Position numbers and translations under genes: made by a program. Of a stretch of 64,000 nt of DNA, positions 9,804-18,981 are shown piece after piece (within the stretch, counting starts at the first letter, position 1; every line of letters starts with the position of its first letter). Location: assembly GCF_002356335.1 (NCBI RefSeq), contig NZ_AP018165.1, positions 558,001 through 622,000 of the forward strand. The letters are read 5' to 3'. Under the pieces are notes generated by a model. It saw nothing but the letters and a program-made list of their open reading frames with translations, was not told the DNA's origin and ran no database searches. The DNA comes from [Mycobacterium] stephanolepidis (GTDB lineage Bacteria; Actinomycetota; Actinomycetes; Mycobacteriales; Mycobacteriaceae).

Positions 9804-10598
9804 TCAGCTCAGAAACCTGGCGATGCCTTGCGCGATCGCGATCGCGATCGCGGCCGCCAGGCGCGCCTGGCCGTCTGCGCTGGACAGCATCGCGGCGTCG
9901 TCGCTGTTCTTCATGTTTCCGCACTCGATGAGGATCGCCGGGTACTGGGCCAGGTTCAGCCCGGCCAGGTCGGAACGTCCATATAGACCATCGTTTCCAC
10001 GGTAGGTCGACGGCTGGAATCCCGAGGCCTTGAGCTGATCGCGCATGGTGCTGGCCAAGCGCAACGAGGGGCCCCCTTGCGCTTCGTTGATCGGCGGGTT
10101 CGAGTAGTTGACGTGGAATCCCCGGCCATCCCGGGGGCCGCCATCGGCGTGAATGCTGACGATGGCGTTGGGCCTGAAGGAGTTTCCGGTAGCAGCGCGC
10201 TCGTCGATGCACGGCCCGAGCGCATTGTCATTGCCGCGGGACAGCGCGGTGCGAACACCGGCCACGGTGAGGGCCTGGCGGATGTGCAACACCACATTCC
10301 AGTTGAAGGTGTGTTCGGGAAAACCTGAATCGGTTGCGGTGCCGCTGGTCTGGCATTCCTTGGTGCGTCCCCGGCCGTCACTGACCTGTCGGGTGATCGA
10401 GCCGTCGTTGGCGCCGTTGTGCCCGGGGTCGAGGAAGACGATCTTTCCCGCTATGGGAGAGTCCGCGTGGGCCAGGGCCGTGGTGGACAGCACGGCCGGC
10501 ATGCTGAGTAGGACGGGCACGCTCGAGGCGTACTTGAGGACGTCGCGTCGCGAGAGGCAGCGGGACCGCTTGGCGGGACCGCACGGGGTGGTCTGCAC
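9804..10598 (-). CDS. Exported zinc N-acetylmuramoyl-L-alanine amidase (Amidase_3, Rv3717-like)
   Basis: Zinc ligands and catalytic residues of the Amidase_3 fold are visible in DPGHNG, FPEHTFNW, SIHADGG and IECGNMKN. Two cysteines (KECQT and GPCID) match the disulfide reported for mycobacterial Rv3717. The N-terminus has SRRDVLKYASSVPVLLSM ending in ALAHADS, a twin-arginine-type signal. The enzyme should cleave muropeptides in the periplasm. The start is uncertain: I chose the GTG at 10598 just before the Tat motif, whereas a longer form from 10760 would overlap the divergent gene. It has no evident link to steroid metabolism and interrupts that cluster. Confidence 0.85.
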   Translation of the reverse strand: MQTTPCGPAKRSRCLSRRDVLKYASSVPVLLSMPAVLSTTALAHADSPIAGKIVFLDPGHNGANDGSITRQVSDGRGRTKECQTSGTATDSGFPEHTFNWNVVLHIRQALTVAGVRTALSRGNDNALGPCIDERAATGNSFRPNAIVSIHADGGPRDGRGFHVNYSNPPINEAQGGPSLRLASTMRDQLKASGFQPSTYRGNDGLYGRSDLAGLNLAQYPAILIECGNMKNSDDAAMLSSADGQARLAAAIAIAIAQGIARFLS

Positions 10599-10723
10599 GC
10601 CGGAAAGGTAGGCCCCGAACCTGGGATTTGAGAACCCGACATGTCGTTCGGTTGAACTGTGACCGAGACGAGACCGTATCGCAGTCACAGCTTTCTGACA
10701 GAAACGGCGGCGATGCTTGCCCG

Positions 10724-11482
10724 GTGACTCAATCAAAGGCCGCCACTGCGACAGGCGCATTGATCCGCCTGCGCAAGGATGTCGCCGAAACCTTCCGGCC
10801 GCCGCGTCGGTGGCTCGAGGGATTGGGTCTGAACCTCGGCCTGGCGATCGCCTATCTGATCATCTGGCAGCCGATTGCCCAACATGGGCGCAAACGCGAC
10901 TGGGCGCTTCTGATCGGCGTGTACTTCGCGATGTTCATCTTCGCCGATGTGTCGGTGACCAACATGCTGGGTCTGGATGCCGATCGGGTCAGGCACGCGC
11001 TGGGGGGACATCGGTCGCTTCTGTATGTCTTGTTGATCAAGAACATCACACTGTTTCTTGTCGCCGGGCTGCCGACGCTCATCCTGACGGCTTTCCTGAC
11101 CATCCACCGGCAGCCGGCAACCCAAACCGCGATCACCGTGCCCGATGTGGGCGTGCACATCGTCAGCTGGCTGGGTCTGGGCAATCTGGTCTCGGTACTG
11201 CTGCCGATGGTGGCGCGCCCGCTGCGCGAGCGTTGGCTGCACCGGCGGGACGTGCCGGCCACGGTGCGGTGGCTCTTCTATCTAGCTCTGCCGTACGGCG
11301 TCTACTACCTCGTTGCGCCGGTAGGCGGTATCCCTCGAGCCATCTTCGGGCGCAACGTTTTCCACTCCATGCCGCTGACCGAACGATCCCTACTGGAACT
11401 CGGCTTGGGCGTCGCCGTCTGGAGTGTCGGAACCGCGCTGGCGCTGGGGGTGTATCGCTACCGCGGAATACGGTGGTACTAG
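10724..11482 (+). CDS. Polytopic membrane protein of unknown function
   Basis: About 252 residues from a GTG reading MTQSKAATATGALIRLRKDV. At least five hydrophobic segments are visible (LGLAIAYLIIW, WALLIGVYFAMFIFADV, NITLFLVAGLPTLILTAF, LGLGNLVSVLLPMVA, SLLELGLGVAVWSVGTALAL), with an Arg-rich cytoplasmic loop between the fourth and the next. The layout resembles ABC-2-type permease subunits, but I see no ATPase partner nearby and no diagnostic motif. No strong ribosome binding site precedes the GTG and an upstream ATG at 10628 cannot be excluded. It diverges from the amidase gene. Function unknown. Confidence 0.6.
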   Translation: MTQSKAATATGALIRLRKDVAETFRPPRRWLEGLGLNLGLAIAYLIIWQPIAQHGRKRDWALLIGVYFAMFIFADVSVTNMLGLDADRVRHALGGHRSLLYVLLIKNITLFLVAGLPTLILTAFLTIHRQPATQTAITVPDVGVHIVSWLGLGNLVSVLLPMVARPLRERWLHRRDVPATVRWLFYLALPYGVYYLVAPVGGIPRAIFGRNVFHSMPLTERSLLELGLGVAVWSVGTALALGVYRYRGIRWY

Positions 11483-11491
11483 CGCGTAGGG

Positions 11492-12349
11492 CTAGGTGTA
11501 GGTGAGCTCGACGTCGGCGAGTGCGGCGGCATCCTCACGTTCGGCCACGACAGCCGAGATCAGCAGCTTGCCGTCTTCCTTCCAGATGCGAGTCTTGAGG
11601 GTCTCACCAGGGAACACCACACCCGCGAACTTCGCGGCATACGACGTCACCCGCGAGGCATCCCCGTCGAGTGCGGCGTCGACCGCCGCCTTGCACACCA
11701 CGCCGTAGCTGCACAGCCCGTGAAGGATCGGACGGGGGAATCCGGCCGCCGCCGCGAAGGCAGGGTCGGAATGCAGCGGGTTGCGGTCGCCGCAGAGCCG
11801 GTACAGCAGCGCCTGCTGCGGCAGGATGTGCGTGGAGACCTCAACGTCGGGCGTGCGGTCGGGAGTGCCGCCTGCGGCGGAGGGGCCTCTCTCGCCACCG
11901 AAGCCACCCTCGCCGCGCGCGAAGATCGACCGGCGGATCGTCCAGAGTGGGCCATGGTCATCGGAAGTCGTTGTCTCCGTAACGATCACGGCTGCCTTAC
12001 CCTTATCCCAGATCTCCACGACCTTGCCCTCGGAGCGGGCCGAACCCGCGGGCGGCAAGGGACGGTGCGCCGTCACCTGCTCGGTGCCGTGCAGGATCTT
12101 GGCCAGGTCGATCTCGATACCCGGGAATGACACCCTGGGCGGTTCCACCGTGTGGAAGCCCGAGGCCACGGTCGCGAATGTCGGCAGCACCTGCGGAGTC
12201 TTGTCCTGCAGGTAGCGCAGTTCGGTCTCGCTCACCGGATCGGCGCCCGCGCCGATGGCCAGGTGATACAGCTGCACATCGGATGCGGTCCACGAGAATT
12301 CTGCGGGCTCGACAGCAGCGCCCAGAGCGATATCGACGTTGATAGGCAT
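11492..12349 (-). CDS. chsH3: MaoC-like enoyl-CoA hydratase ChsH3 (Rv3538-type)
   Basis: 285 residues forming a double hot-dog MaoC hydratase. The hydratase-2 motif YRLCGDRNPLHSDPAFA followed by FPRPILHGLCSYG in the C-terminal half supplies the catalytic Asp and His. The N-terminal half begins MPINVDIALGAAVEPAEFSW. Mtb Rv3538, next to kstD as here, has been assigned to hydration of an early side-chain enoyl-CoA of cholesterol. It is 9 bases downstream of kstD on the same strand, so the two form an operon driven from the KstR-like box at 14040. Confidence 0.88.
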   Translation of the reverse strand: MPINVDIALGAAVEPAEFSWTASDVQLYHLAIGAGADPVSETELRYLQDKTPQVLPTFATVASGFHTVEPPRVSFPGIEIDLAKILHGTEQVTAHRPLPPAGSARSEGKVVEIWDKGKAAVIVTETTTSDDHGPLWTIRRSIFARGEGGFGGERGPSAAGGTPDRTPDVEVSTHILPQQALLYRLCGDRNPLHSDPAFAAAAGFPRPILHGLCSYGVVCKAAVDAALDGDASRVTSYAAKFAGVVFPGETLKTRIWKEDGKLLISAVVAEREDAAALADVELTYT

Positions 12350-12358
12350 GAGCTGACC

Positions 12359-14038
12359 CTACTTCCCGGCGATATCGAGCGCCGCGAGGTAGCCCCATGT
12401 CATAGCCGGGCCAATGGTGGCGCCGGGGCCGGCGTAGGTGTGGCCCATTACCGGGGTGCTGACATTACCTGCGGCGTAAAGGCCTTCGATGATGCTGTTG
12501 TCATCGCGCAGCACCCGGCCCTGTACGTCGGTGCGTACGCCACCCTTGGTGCCCAGATCGCCGGGCACCATCTTGGCCGCGTAGAAGGGCCCCTTCTTGA
12601 GTTCACCCAGATTTGGGTTCGGCTTGTTCGTGGGGTCACCGTAGTAGCGGTCGTAGGCGCTCTTCCCGCGGCCGAAGTCCTCGTCGGTGCCACTGCGGGC
12701 GAAGCCGTTGAACCGGTCGACGGTCGCCGTGAACTCCTCGACGGGCAGGTTGGCCTTCGTCGCGAGCTCTTCGATGCTGTCGGCCTTGACGATCACGCCG
12801 GACTCGATCCACTTGCTCGGGATCTTCTGTCCCGGCTGCAATCCGGCGAAGATGTACCGGTTGCGGTACTCCTGGTCGAAGACCAGCCATGCGGGCAGGT
12901 TCTCGCCGGGCCCCGCGCCCTGGCCGTACTCGCCGCCATACATGCGGTGAGTGGCTTCGACATAGGGCAGCGACTCGTTCATGAACCGCTTACCGGACGC
13001 GTTGACGATGATCGACCCGGGGGAGTTGCGCTCGGACAGCGCGAACCACGGCCTGCCAACCAGCGGAACCGTTGGGCCCCACCATGAGTCCTCCATGAAC
13101 TCCAGCGCGGCACCGAGCTTTTCTGCTGCCAGGATGCCGTCGCCGGTATTGGCCTTGGCGCCGACCGTCCACTCGGCGGTGATGGGGGCGCGTTGGTACT
13201 TCACTCGCATCTGCTCGTTGTGCTCGAATCCGCCGGAGGCCAAGATGACGCCCTTGCGTGCCTTGATGACCGTCGGTTCGGAAGCCTCCGAAGAACCGGT
13301 CTCACGCACGTAGACGCCCTTGACCGTGCCGTTCTCGATGTAGAGGTCGGTCAGTGCGGTGTTGAGCTTGACCGGAACGCCGGCGTCACGCAGGCCGATG
13401 CGCAACGCGGCCGAAAGGGCCCGTCCCATGCCGACGAGTTTCTTGCCGGTGCCCTGCGCCCAGAAGGTGCGCACGCCCACGCGCAGACTGCGCAGCACGC
13501 CGCGGGGATGGCGCTTGAGCTGGTTCAGCCGTACGTAATCCTGCTGACGTACGACGACATTCAACGGGACCTTGCCGTATGGAGGCTCCAGGTTGGGCAG
13601 CTCGTCGCCAAGTTTCTTGGCATCGAAAGGCTTGGGTTCCACCGAGCGGCCGGTCGAACGTCCGCCGGGAGCCTCGGGGTAGTAGTCGGAGTAGTTGGGC
13701 ACCCAGTCGAGCTTGAGTGGAGAGTTGGCCAATACGAAGGAGAGCATCTCCGGGCCGCGATCGAGGTAGGTGTCGATCTTCTCGCGGGGGACGACGTCGC
13801 CGATGATGGTGTAGAGGTACTCGCGGGCTGCCTCAGGGGTGTCGCTCTGGCGGGCCTTCTTGAGCACCTCGTTGTTGGGGATCCAGACGCCGCCACCGGA
13901 ACGCGCGGTCGATCCGCCGAAGTGGGGGGCCTTCTCGATCAGTACGGTGCTCAGCCCGTTGTGTGCCGCGGTGAGCGCCGCAACCATGCCGGCGCCACCA
14001 CTCCCGACGACGACGACGTCGTACTCCTGCTCAGTCAT
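12359..14038 (-). CDS. kstD: 3-ketosteroid delta1-dehydrogenase KstD
   Basis: 559 residues from the ATG reading MTEQEYDVVVVGSG, close to the 563 of the Mtb enzyme. A longer reading from 14320 crosses the KstR box and is rejected. The FAD Rossmann motif is VVVVGSGGAGMVAALTAA, and the C-terminal GHTYAGPGATIGPAM holds the Tyr/Gly elements of the KstD active site. The enzyme introduces the 1,2 double bond into ring A of 4-ene-3-keto steroids, which together with 9-hydroxylation opens ring B. The KstR-like palindrome ends one base before the ATG, so the transcript is probably leaderless or starts elsewhere. Confidence 0.93.
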   Translation of the reverse strand: MTEQEYDVVVVGSGGAGMVAALTAAHNGLSTVLIEKAPHFGGSTARSGGGVWIPNNEVLKKARQSDTPEAAREYLYTIIGDVVPREKIDTYLDRGPEMLSFVLANSPLKLDWVPNYSDYYPEAPGGRSTGRSVEPKPFDAKKLGDELPNLEPPYGKVPLNVVVRQQDYVRLNQLKRHPRGVLRSLRVGVRTFWAQGTGKKLVGMGRALSAALRIGLRDAGVPVKLNTALTDLYIENGTVKGVYVRETGSSEASEPTVIKARKGVILASGGFEHNEQMRVKYQRAPITAEWTVGAKANTGDGILAAEKLGAALEFMEDSWWGPTVPLVGRPWFALSERNSPGSIIVNASGKRFMNESLPYVEATHRMYGGEYGQGAGPGENLPAWLVFDQEYRNRYIFAGLQPGQKIPSKWIESGVIVKADSIEELATKANLPVEEFTATVDRFNGFARSGTDEDFGRGKSAYDRYYGDPTNKPNPNLGELKKGPFYAAKMVPGDLGTKGGVRTDVQGRVLRDDNSIIEGLYAAGNVSTPVMGHTYAGPGATIGPAMTWGYLAALDIAGK

Positions 14039-14039
14039 G

Positions 14040-14053
14040 TAGAACACGTTATA
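14040..14053. promoter_or_regulatory. KstR-like operator between kstD and the flavoprotein-hsaEGF operon
   Basis: TAGAACACGTTATA fits TnnAACnnGTTnnA. It lies immediately upstream of the kstD start and about 120 bases upstream of the divergent flavoprotein gene, so one box may control both operons. Confidence 0.75.
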
Positions 14054-14174
14054 GAATTGAGGCGGCCTGGCGCTACCGGCGCTGGCCTGTGGTTTCACCG
14101 TTCGGACACTTTGATGTTGCGGTGAAAACAGAAACTTGTTGCTGTTTTGGCTATATGACGGTGAGGGAGGCCCA

Positions 14175-15776
14175 GTGCCGGGTCGATCGGACGTGCGATC
14201 AGCCAATGTCGTCATCGTCGGGTACGGGGTGGCGGGAGCGGCCGCCGCGTTGGCCGCTCTGGAGCGTGGGGCATCCGTGACGATCCTGGAGAGGTTCGAC
14301 GGCGGCGGGGCTTCGGCCATTTCAGGGGGTATTTACTACGCCGGGGGCGGCACCAATATTCAGCGCGACGCGGGCGTCGAGGACACTCCGGAGCTGATGC
14401 TGGAGTACCTGCAGCTTGAGGTGGGCGACGCGGTGAAGCCCGAGACGCTGCGGAAATTCGTCGATGGCAGCGTCGGCACTCTGGATTGGCTCCAAGGTTA
14501 CGGAGTGCCGTTCGAAGGTTCGCTGGCTCCGTTCAAGACTTCGTACCCCACCAACGACTACTACCTCTACTTTTCTGGCAGCGAATCCTCCGGGATGGCG
14601 CGAGCCGTCACCCCGCCCCGTCAACGCGGACATCGGGCCTTTGGCCGGGGTGTGTCCGGTAAGGCGTTGTTCGCACCGTTGGCGGCCTCCGCGGAGCGTT
14701 TGGGCGCCGATGTCTGGCGGCAGACCCGGGCCACCGGCCTGATCGTCGAGGACGGTCGTGTCGTGGGTGTGCGGGGCGTGACGTTGAAGGACGCGCCGGG
14801 TTGGGTGCGGCGGGCGTATTCGTTGTTCACGCAATACGCGACCAAGCCGGGGATCTACTACCCGCCGATGCGAAAGGCGTTGGAGGGTCCCGCCTATGCG
14901 TTGGAACGTCGGTTCGCCAAGCCATTCGAGATCCGTGCCGACGACGGGGCGATCCTGTCGTCCGGTGGGTTCATCGCCGATCGCGAGCTGGTGGATCGGT
15001 ATGCGCCGGCGTATCGGGAGGGGTTGCAGCTGGGCACCGCCGGTGACGATGGCACCGCGCTGAAGCTCGCGGAGCCGTTGAACGCGGCCACCGGGCACCT
15101 CGACGAGATATCCGCCTGGCGTTTCATCGTGCCACCCGCTGCATTCCTCGGCTCGCTGTTGGTGGATGCCAAGGGGCATAGGATGGTTGACGAGTCGCGT
15201 TACGGTGCTGCGCTGGGTAAGGCGATCGTGCAGAAGGCTGGCGGCGTTGGTTATCTGGTGGCCGACAAGGCGTTGGTGAAGCGGGCTCGCCGGCAGCTGG
15301 GCTCGCAGACGCTGTGGTTCCAGCGGATACAGGCCGAGGCGTTCCTCAATGTGGGGCGCAAGAAGGCCGGGTCCATCGAGGAGTTGGCCGCCAAGGCGGA
15401 TATCGATCCGGATGCATTGGCGCGCACCGTGTACGAACATAATGAGGCCATCGCCGATGGCACTCCGGATCCGCTGGGGAAACCCGACGACATCCGTGTT
15501 CCCATCGAACAGGGGCCGTTTTATCTGTTCAACGTGTCCATCAAGACCAACATGCTGAATCCGTGTCCCATGCTGACCCTTGGCGGGCTGGTGGTGGACG
15601 AGGAGACTGGTGCCGTGCAGACCACATCGGGCGCGGCGATCCCAGGGCTCTATGCCGCCGGGCGTGCGGCGGTGGGTATCTGCTCCAATTCGTATGTGAG
15701 CGGATTGTCCCTGGCCGACTGCGTCTTCTCCGGACGGCGGGCCGGGAATGAGACTGGGAGACACATAGATGCTTAG
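14175..15776 (+). CDS. KstD/fumarate-reductase-family flavoprotein (second KstD-like enzyme)
   Basis: About 533 residues from a GTG reading MPGRSDVRSANVVIVGYG, with GGGAGG four bases upstream. The FAD motif is VVIVGYGVAGAAAALAALERG and a KstD-like insertion GGASAISGGIYYAGGGT follows. The C-terminal active-site segment reads SNSYVSGLSLADC rather than the TYAGPGATIG of KstD, so the chemistry may differ: another ketosteroid dehydrogenase (delta1 or delta4) or a related oxidoreductase. It is translationally coupled to hsaE, whose ATG lies inside its last codons, which ties it to steroid ring catabolism. In Mtb no such gene lies between kstD and hsaE. Confidence 0.8.
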   Translation: MPGRSDVRSANVVIVGYGVAGAAAALAALERGASVTILERFDGGGASAISGGIYYAGGGTNIQRDAGVEDTPELMLEYLQLEVGDAVKPETLRKFVDGSVGTLDWLQGYGVPFEGSLAPFKTSYPTNDYYLYFSGSESSGMARAVTPPRQRGHRAFGRGVSGKALFAPLAASAERLGADVWRQTRATGLIVEDGRVVGVRGVTLKDAPGWVRRAYSLFTQYATKPGIYYPPMRKALEGPAYALERRFAKPFEIRADDGAILSSGGFIADRELVDRYAPAYREGLQLGTAGDDGTALKLAEPLNAATGHLDEISAWRFIVPPAAFLGSLLVDAKGHRMVDESRYGAALGKAIVQKAGGVGYLVADKALVKRARRQLGSQTLWFQRIQAEAFLNVGRKKAGSIEELAAKADIDPDALARTVYEHNEAIADGTPDPLGKPDDIRVPIEQGPFYLFNVSIKTNMLNPCPMLTLGGLVVDEETGAVQTTSGAAIPGLYAAGRAAVGICSNSYVSGLSLADCVFSGRRAGNETGRHIDA

Positions 15777-16554
15777 TTCCGACGTTCGTGAGGCCATCGC
15801 CGCCGATTTGGCAGCGGCCGAGCGCACCCGGGTGGCCATCGCGCCGCCCACCGACACATACCCGGATTTCGGTGTGGTCGACGCCTATGAGATCCAGCTG
15901 ATGAATATTCGCTCCCGCCTAGCGGACGGAGCCAAGGTCGTCGGGCACAAGGTGGGCCTATCGTCCGAGGCGATGCAGAAGATGATGGGTGTCCACGAGC
16001 CGGACTATGGGCACCTGCTGGCCGATATGGAGCTGTTCGAGGACGTCGCGGCCTCCGCGTCCAAGTTCCTGTTCCCGCGGGTCGAGGTGGAGGTCGGATT
16101 CATCCTGGCCGCCGACCTGCCGGGTGAGGATTGCACCGAGGATGACGTGCTGGCGGCCACCGCGGCGTACGTGCCATCCATCGAGGTGGTGGACAGCCGG
16201 ATCACCAACTGGCAGATCAAGATCTGCGACACCATCGCCGATAACGCATCCTCAGCCGGGTTTGTCATTGGTAAGCAACGTGTTTCGCCGAAGGACATCG
16301 ACATCAAGTCGATCGACGCGGTGCTGACCTGCAACGGCGAGAAGTTGGCCGAGGGCAGAAGCGACGCGGTGCTGGGCAATCCGGTGACGTCGGTGGCATG
16401 GCTGGCGCGCAAGGTGGCTTCGTTCGGGGTGCGTCTGCGCGCCGGTGACGTGGTGCTGCCGGGTTCGTGCACCCGGGCGTTCGATGCGCATCCGGGGGAC
16501 GAATTTCTGGCTGAGTTCGCCGGACTTGGTTCGGTCCGACTGGCTTTCGAATAG
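15769..16554 (+). CDS. hsaE: 2-hydroxypentadienoate-type hydratase HsaE
   Basis: 261 residues, the usual length for the MhpD/HsaE family. The metal-binding and active-site region is seen in KVVGHKVGLSSEAMQKMMG and in RVEVEVGFILAADL, where the Glu residues bind the divalent ion. It hydrates 2-hydroxyhexa-2,4-dienoate from steroid rings C/D breakdown to the 4-hydroxy-2-oxo acid used by HsaF. The ATG overlaps the stop of the upstream flavoprotein gene by eight bases. hsaG follows after 9 bases. Confidence 0.93.
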   Translation: MLSSDVREAIAADLAAAERTRVAIAPPTDTYPDFGVVDAYEIQLMNIRSRLADGAKVVGHKVGLSSEAMQKMMGVHEPDYGHLLADMELFEDVAASASKFLFPRVEVEVGFILAADLPGEDCTEDDVLAATAAYVPSIEVVDSRITNWQIKICDTIADNASSAGFVIGKQRVSPKDIDIKSIDAVLTCNGEKLAEGRSDAVLGNPVTSVAWLARKVASFGVRLRAGDVVLPGSCTRAFDAHPGDEFLAEFAGLGSVRLAFE

Positions 16555-16563
16555 AGGAGAATT

Positions 16564-17469
16564 GTGAGCAAGGCATCTGTAGCGATCGTCGGTTCGGGAA
16601 ACATCAGTACCGACCTGCTGTACAAATTGGAGCGGTCTGAGTGGCTGGAACCGCGGTGGATGATTGGCATCGACCCCGAGTCCGAAGGCCTCAAGCGTGC
16701 CCGCGGCTTCGGGCTGGAAACCTCGCATGAGGGTGTGGACTGGCTGCTGGCGCAGGATGAGAAGCCCGACTTGGTGTTCGAGGCGACATCGGCCTATGTG
16801 CACAAGGCCGCCGCGCCGCGCTACGAGGAAGCCGGCATCCGGGCGATCGACCTGACTCCGGCTGCGGTGGGGCCGGCCGTGGTACCGCCCGCGAATCTGC
16901 GTGCGCACCTCGATGCCCCCAACGTCAACATGATCACCTGCGGTGGCCAGGCAACGATTCCCATCGTGTACGCGGTCTCCCGCGTGGTGGAGGTGCCCTA
17001 CGCGGAGATCGTCGCGTCGGTCGCGTCGGTCTCGGCAGGGCCGGGTACGCGTGCCAACATCGACGAATTCACCAAGACCACATCCAAGGGGGTGGAAGTG
17101 ATCGGTGGTGCCAAGCGCGGCAAGGCGATCATCATCCTCAACCCGGCAGATCCACCGATGATCATGCGCGACACCATTTTCTGCGCCATCCCTGAGGATG
17201 CGGATCGCGATGCGATCGCCGCGTCGATTCACGATGTGGTGAGCCAGGTACAGCAGTATGTGCCCGGATACCGGCTGCTCAACGAGCCTCAGTTCGACGA
17301 GCCGTCGGTGGTCAACGGAGGTAACCACGTCGTCACCACTTTCGTCGAGGTCGAGGGTGCGGGCGACTTCCTGCCGCCGTATGCCGGAAACCTGGACATC
17401 ATGACCGCGGCCGCGACCAAGGTCGGCGAGGAAATCGCCAAAGAACTTCTATCAGCGAAGGTTTCGTAA
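16564..17469 (+). CDS. hsaG: CoA-acylating aldehyde dehydrogenase HsaG
   Basis: 301 residues from a GTG with GAGGAG just upstream. The NAD-binding motif [11 protein letters not shown] is at the N-terminus and the nucleophilic cysteine is in [17 protein letters not shown]. HsaG oxidises the aldehyde (propanal in the steroid pathway) released by HsaF to acyl-CoA and forms a channelling complex with it. The gene ends one base before hsaF, consistent with coupled synthesis of the two subunits. Confidence 0.94.
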   Translation: MSKASVAIVGSGNISTDLLYKLERSEWLEPRWMIGIDPESEGLKRARGFGLETSHEGVDWLLAQDEKPDLVFEATSAYVHKAAAPRYEEAGIRAIDLTPAAVGPAVVPPANLRAHLDAPNVNMITCGGQATIPIVYAVSRVVEVPYAEIVASVASVSAGPGTRANIDEFTKTTSKGVEVIGGAKRGKAIIILNPADPPMIMRDTIFCAIPEDADRDAIAASIHDVVSQVQQYVPGYRLLNEPQFDEPSVVNGGNHVVTTFVEVEGAGDFLPPYAGNLDIMTAAATKVGEEIAKELLSAKVS

Positions 17470-17470
17470 C

Positions 17471-18550
17471 ATGGGTTCGGACACCAGCACTCAGCTCTTG
17501 GGCACCGACGGAGTCTTCTTCGACGCCGCGTGGGATGTGCGGATCACCGACACGTCGTTGCGTGACGGCTCGCACCACAAGCGGCACCAGTTCACCGCCG
17601 ACGAGGTGCGCGCGATCGTGGCCGCCCTTGACGGTGCCGGTGTGCCGGTCATCGAGGTGACCCACGGTGACGGTCTTGGTGGGTCGTCGTTCAACTACGG
17701 GTTCTCCAAAACCCCTGAGCAGGAATTGATCAAGCTCGCCGCGGAGACTGCGACGAACGCCAAGATCGCCTTCCTGATGCTGCCGGGTGTGGGCACCAAG
17801 GAAGACATCATCGAGGCGCAGGGCAACGGCGGATCCATCTGCCGTATCGCCACTCACTGCACCGAGGCTGACGTGTCGCTTCAGCACTTCGGGCTGGCGC
17901 GTGAGCGGGGGTTGGAAACCGTTGGATTCTTGATGATGTCGCACACAATCTCACCGGAGAAGCTGGCCAAGCAGGCGCGAATCATGGCAGACGCCGGATG
18001 TCAGTGCGTGTACGTGGTGGACTCTGCGGGCGCGTTGGTGCTGGACGGTGTCGCCGACCGGGTGGCCGCGGTGGTGGCAGAGCTCGGCAACGATGCGCAG
18101 GTCGGCTTTCACGGGCACGAGAACCTTGGGCTCGGTGTCGCCAACTCCATCGAGGCGGTGCGCGCCGGAGCCAAGCAGATCGACGGTAGTACAAGGCGTT
18201 TCGGTGCTGGTGCCGGTAATGCTCCGGTGGAGGCGTTGATCGGCGTCTTCGACAAGATCGGCGTGAAGACGGGCATCGACTTCTTCGATATCGCGGACGC
18301 CGCCGAAGAGGTGGTCGCACCTGCGATGCCGGCCGAGTGCCTGCTGGATCGCAACGCGCTGATCATGGGCTACAGCGGCGTGTACTCCAGCTTCCTCAAG
18401 CACGCCATCCGGCAGGGCGAGCGTTACGGGGTGCCCGCACACCAGCTGCTGCACCGGGCCGGTGAGCGAAAGCTCATTGGTGGGCAGGAGGATCAGCTCA
18501 TCGATATCGCATTGGAGATCCAGCGCGAGAACGCCGAAAAGAAGTCGTAG
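17471..18550 (+). CDS. hsaF: 4-hydroxy-2-oxoacid aldolase HsaF
   Basis: 359 residues with the DRE-TIM signature [18 protein letters not shown] and the metal-binding histidines in [15 protein letters not shown]. It cleaves 4-hydroxy-2-oxohexanoate to pyruvate and propanal, and hands the aldehyde to HsaG. The N-terminal extension [20 protein letters not shown] precedes the barrel. It is the last gene of the flavoprotein-hsaE-hsaG-hsaF operon. No clear terminator hairpin is visible in the first bases after the stop. Confidence 0.94.
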   Translation: MGSDTSTQLLGTDGVFFDAAWDVRITDTSLRDGSHHKRHQFTADEVRAIVAALDGAGVPVIEVTHGDGLGGSSFNYGFSKTPEQELIKLAAETATNAKIAFLMLPGVGTKEDIIEAQGNGGSICRIATHCTEADVSLQHFGLARERGLETVGFLMMSHTISPEKLAKQARIMADAGCQCVYVVDSAGALVLDGVADRVAAVVAELGNDAQVGFHGHENLGLGVANSIEAVRAGAKQIDGSTRRFGAGAGNAPVEALIGVFDKIGVKTGIDFFDIADAAEEVVAPAMPAECLLDRNALIMGYSGVYSSFLKHAIRQGERYGVPAHQLLHRAGERKLIGGQEDQLIDIALEIQRENAEKKS

Positions 18551-18981
18551 GCGGGGCTCTCCATCGGCGCTCTGCTGCTGCCGTGATCGCGCCGTCGTGC
18601 GCGCCGGGGCGCGGGGCCGTCGATCAGGTACTTGGCGCGTTCCGACGGGGACGGTTTCCCGGGTTCTCGTCGAAGACCACATGCCCTCGCTCGGCAGCGG
18701 GCGCCCAGTGTCATGCGGCGCCCGCGCGCCCGCGGTGGCTTAGCCAATACGCGCTGGTCGCTCGTGTGGCTCACCCGCAGGCCCTGCTCAGTGGTTACCA
18801 CCGAGACGGAGCCGATGCTGGATCGCACCGAACGCTGCGAGGACATCGCCATCTCGCTTAAGCTGCTGGTTGAGTGCGGGGGTTTATTTGGTTGGGTAAC
18901 CAGTCTTGGTACCCGTGCGCTAGCAACTGAGTACGATCGAACTCTACGAGCATTTGGCGATTGAGGAAGGGGAGGGGGACG
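18551..18981. other. Intergenic region with inverted repeats; no convincing gene
   Basis: No reading frame here has good codon use, a recognisable product or a plausible ribosome site. At 18889-18902 there is TGGTT-GGGT-AACCA, and the right arm is reused in ACCA-GTCT-TGGT (18899-18910), giving overlapping inverted repeats about 75 bases upstream of the EspI-like start. They may be an operator for that gene. The region must also hold the promoter of the EspI-like pair. Confidence 0.4.

Noticed and set aside
12359..14320. KstD extended to 653 residues
   Set aside because: The added N-terminus runs through the KstR box and has no homology-like content; the MTEQEYDVVVVGSG start fits the family.
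14322..15857. 511-codon minus-strand frame opposite the KstD-like flavoprotein and hsaE
   Set aside because: It is a high-GC shadow; the plus-strand frames have FAD and hydratase motifs and coupled starts.
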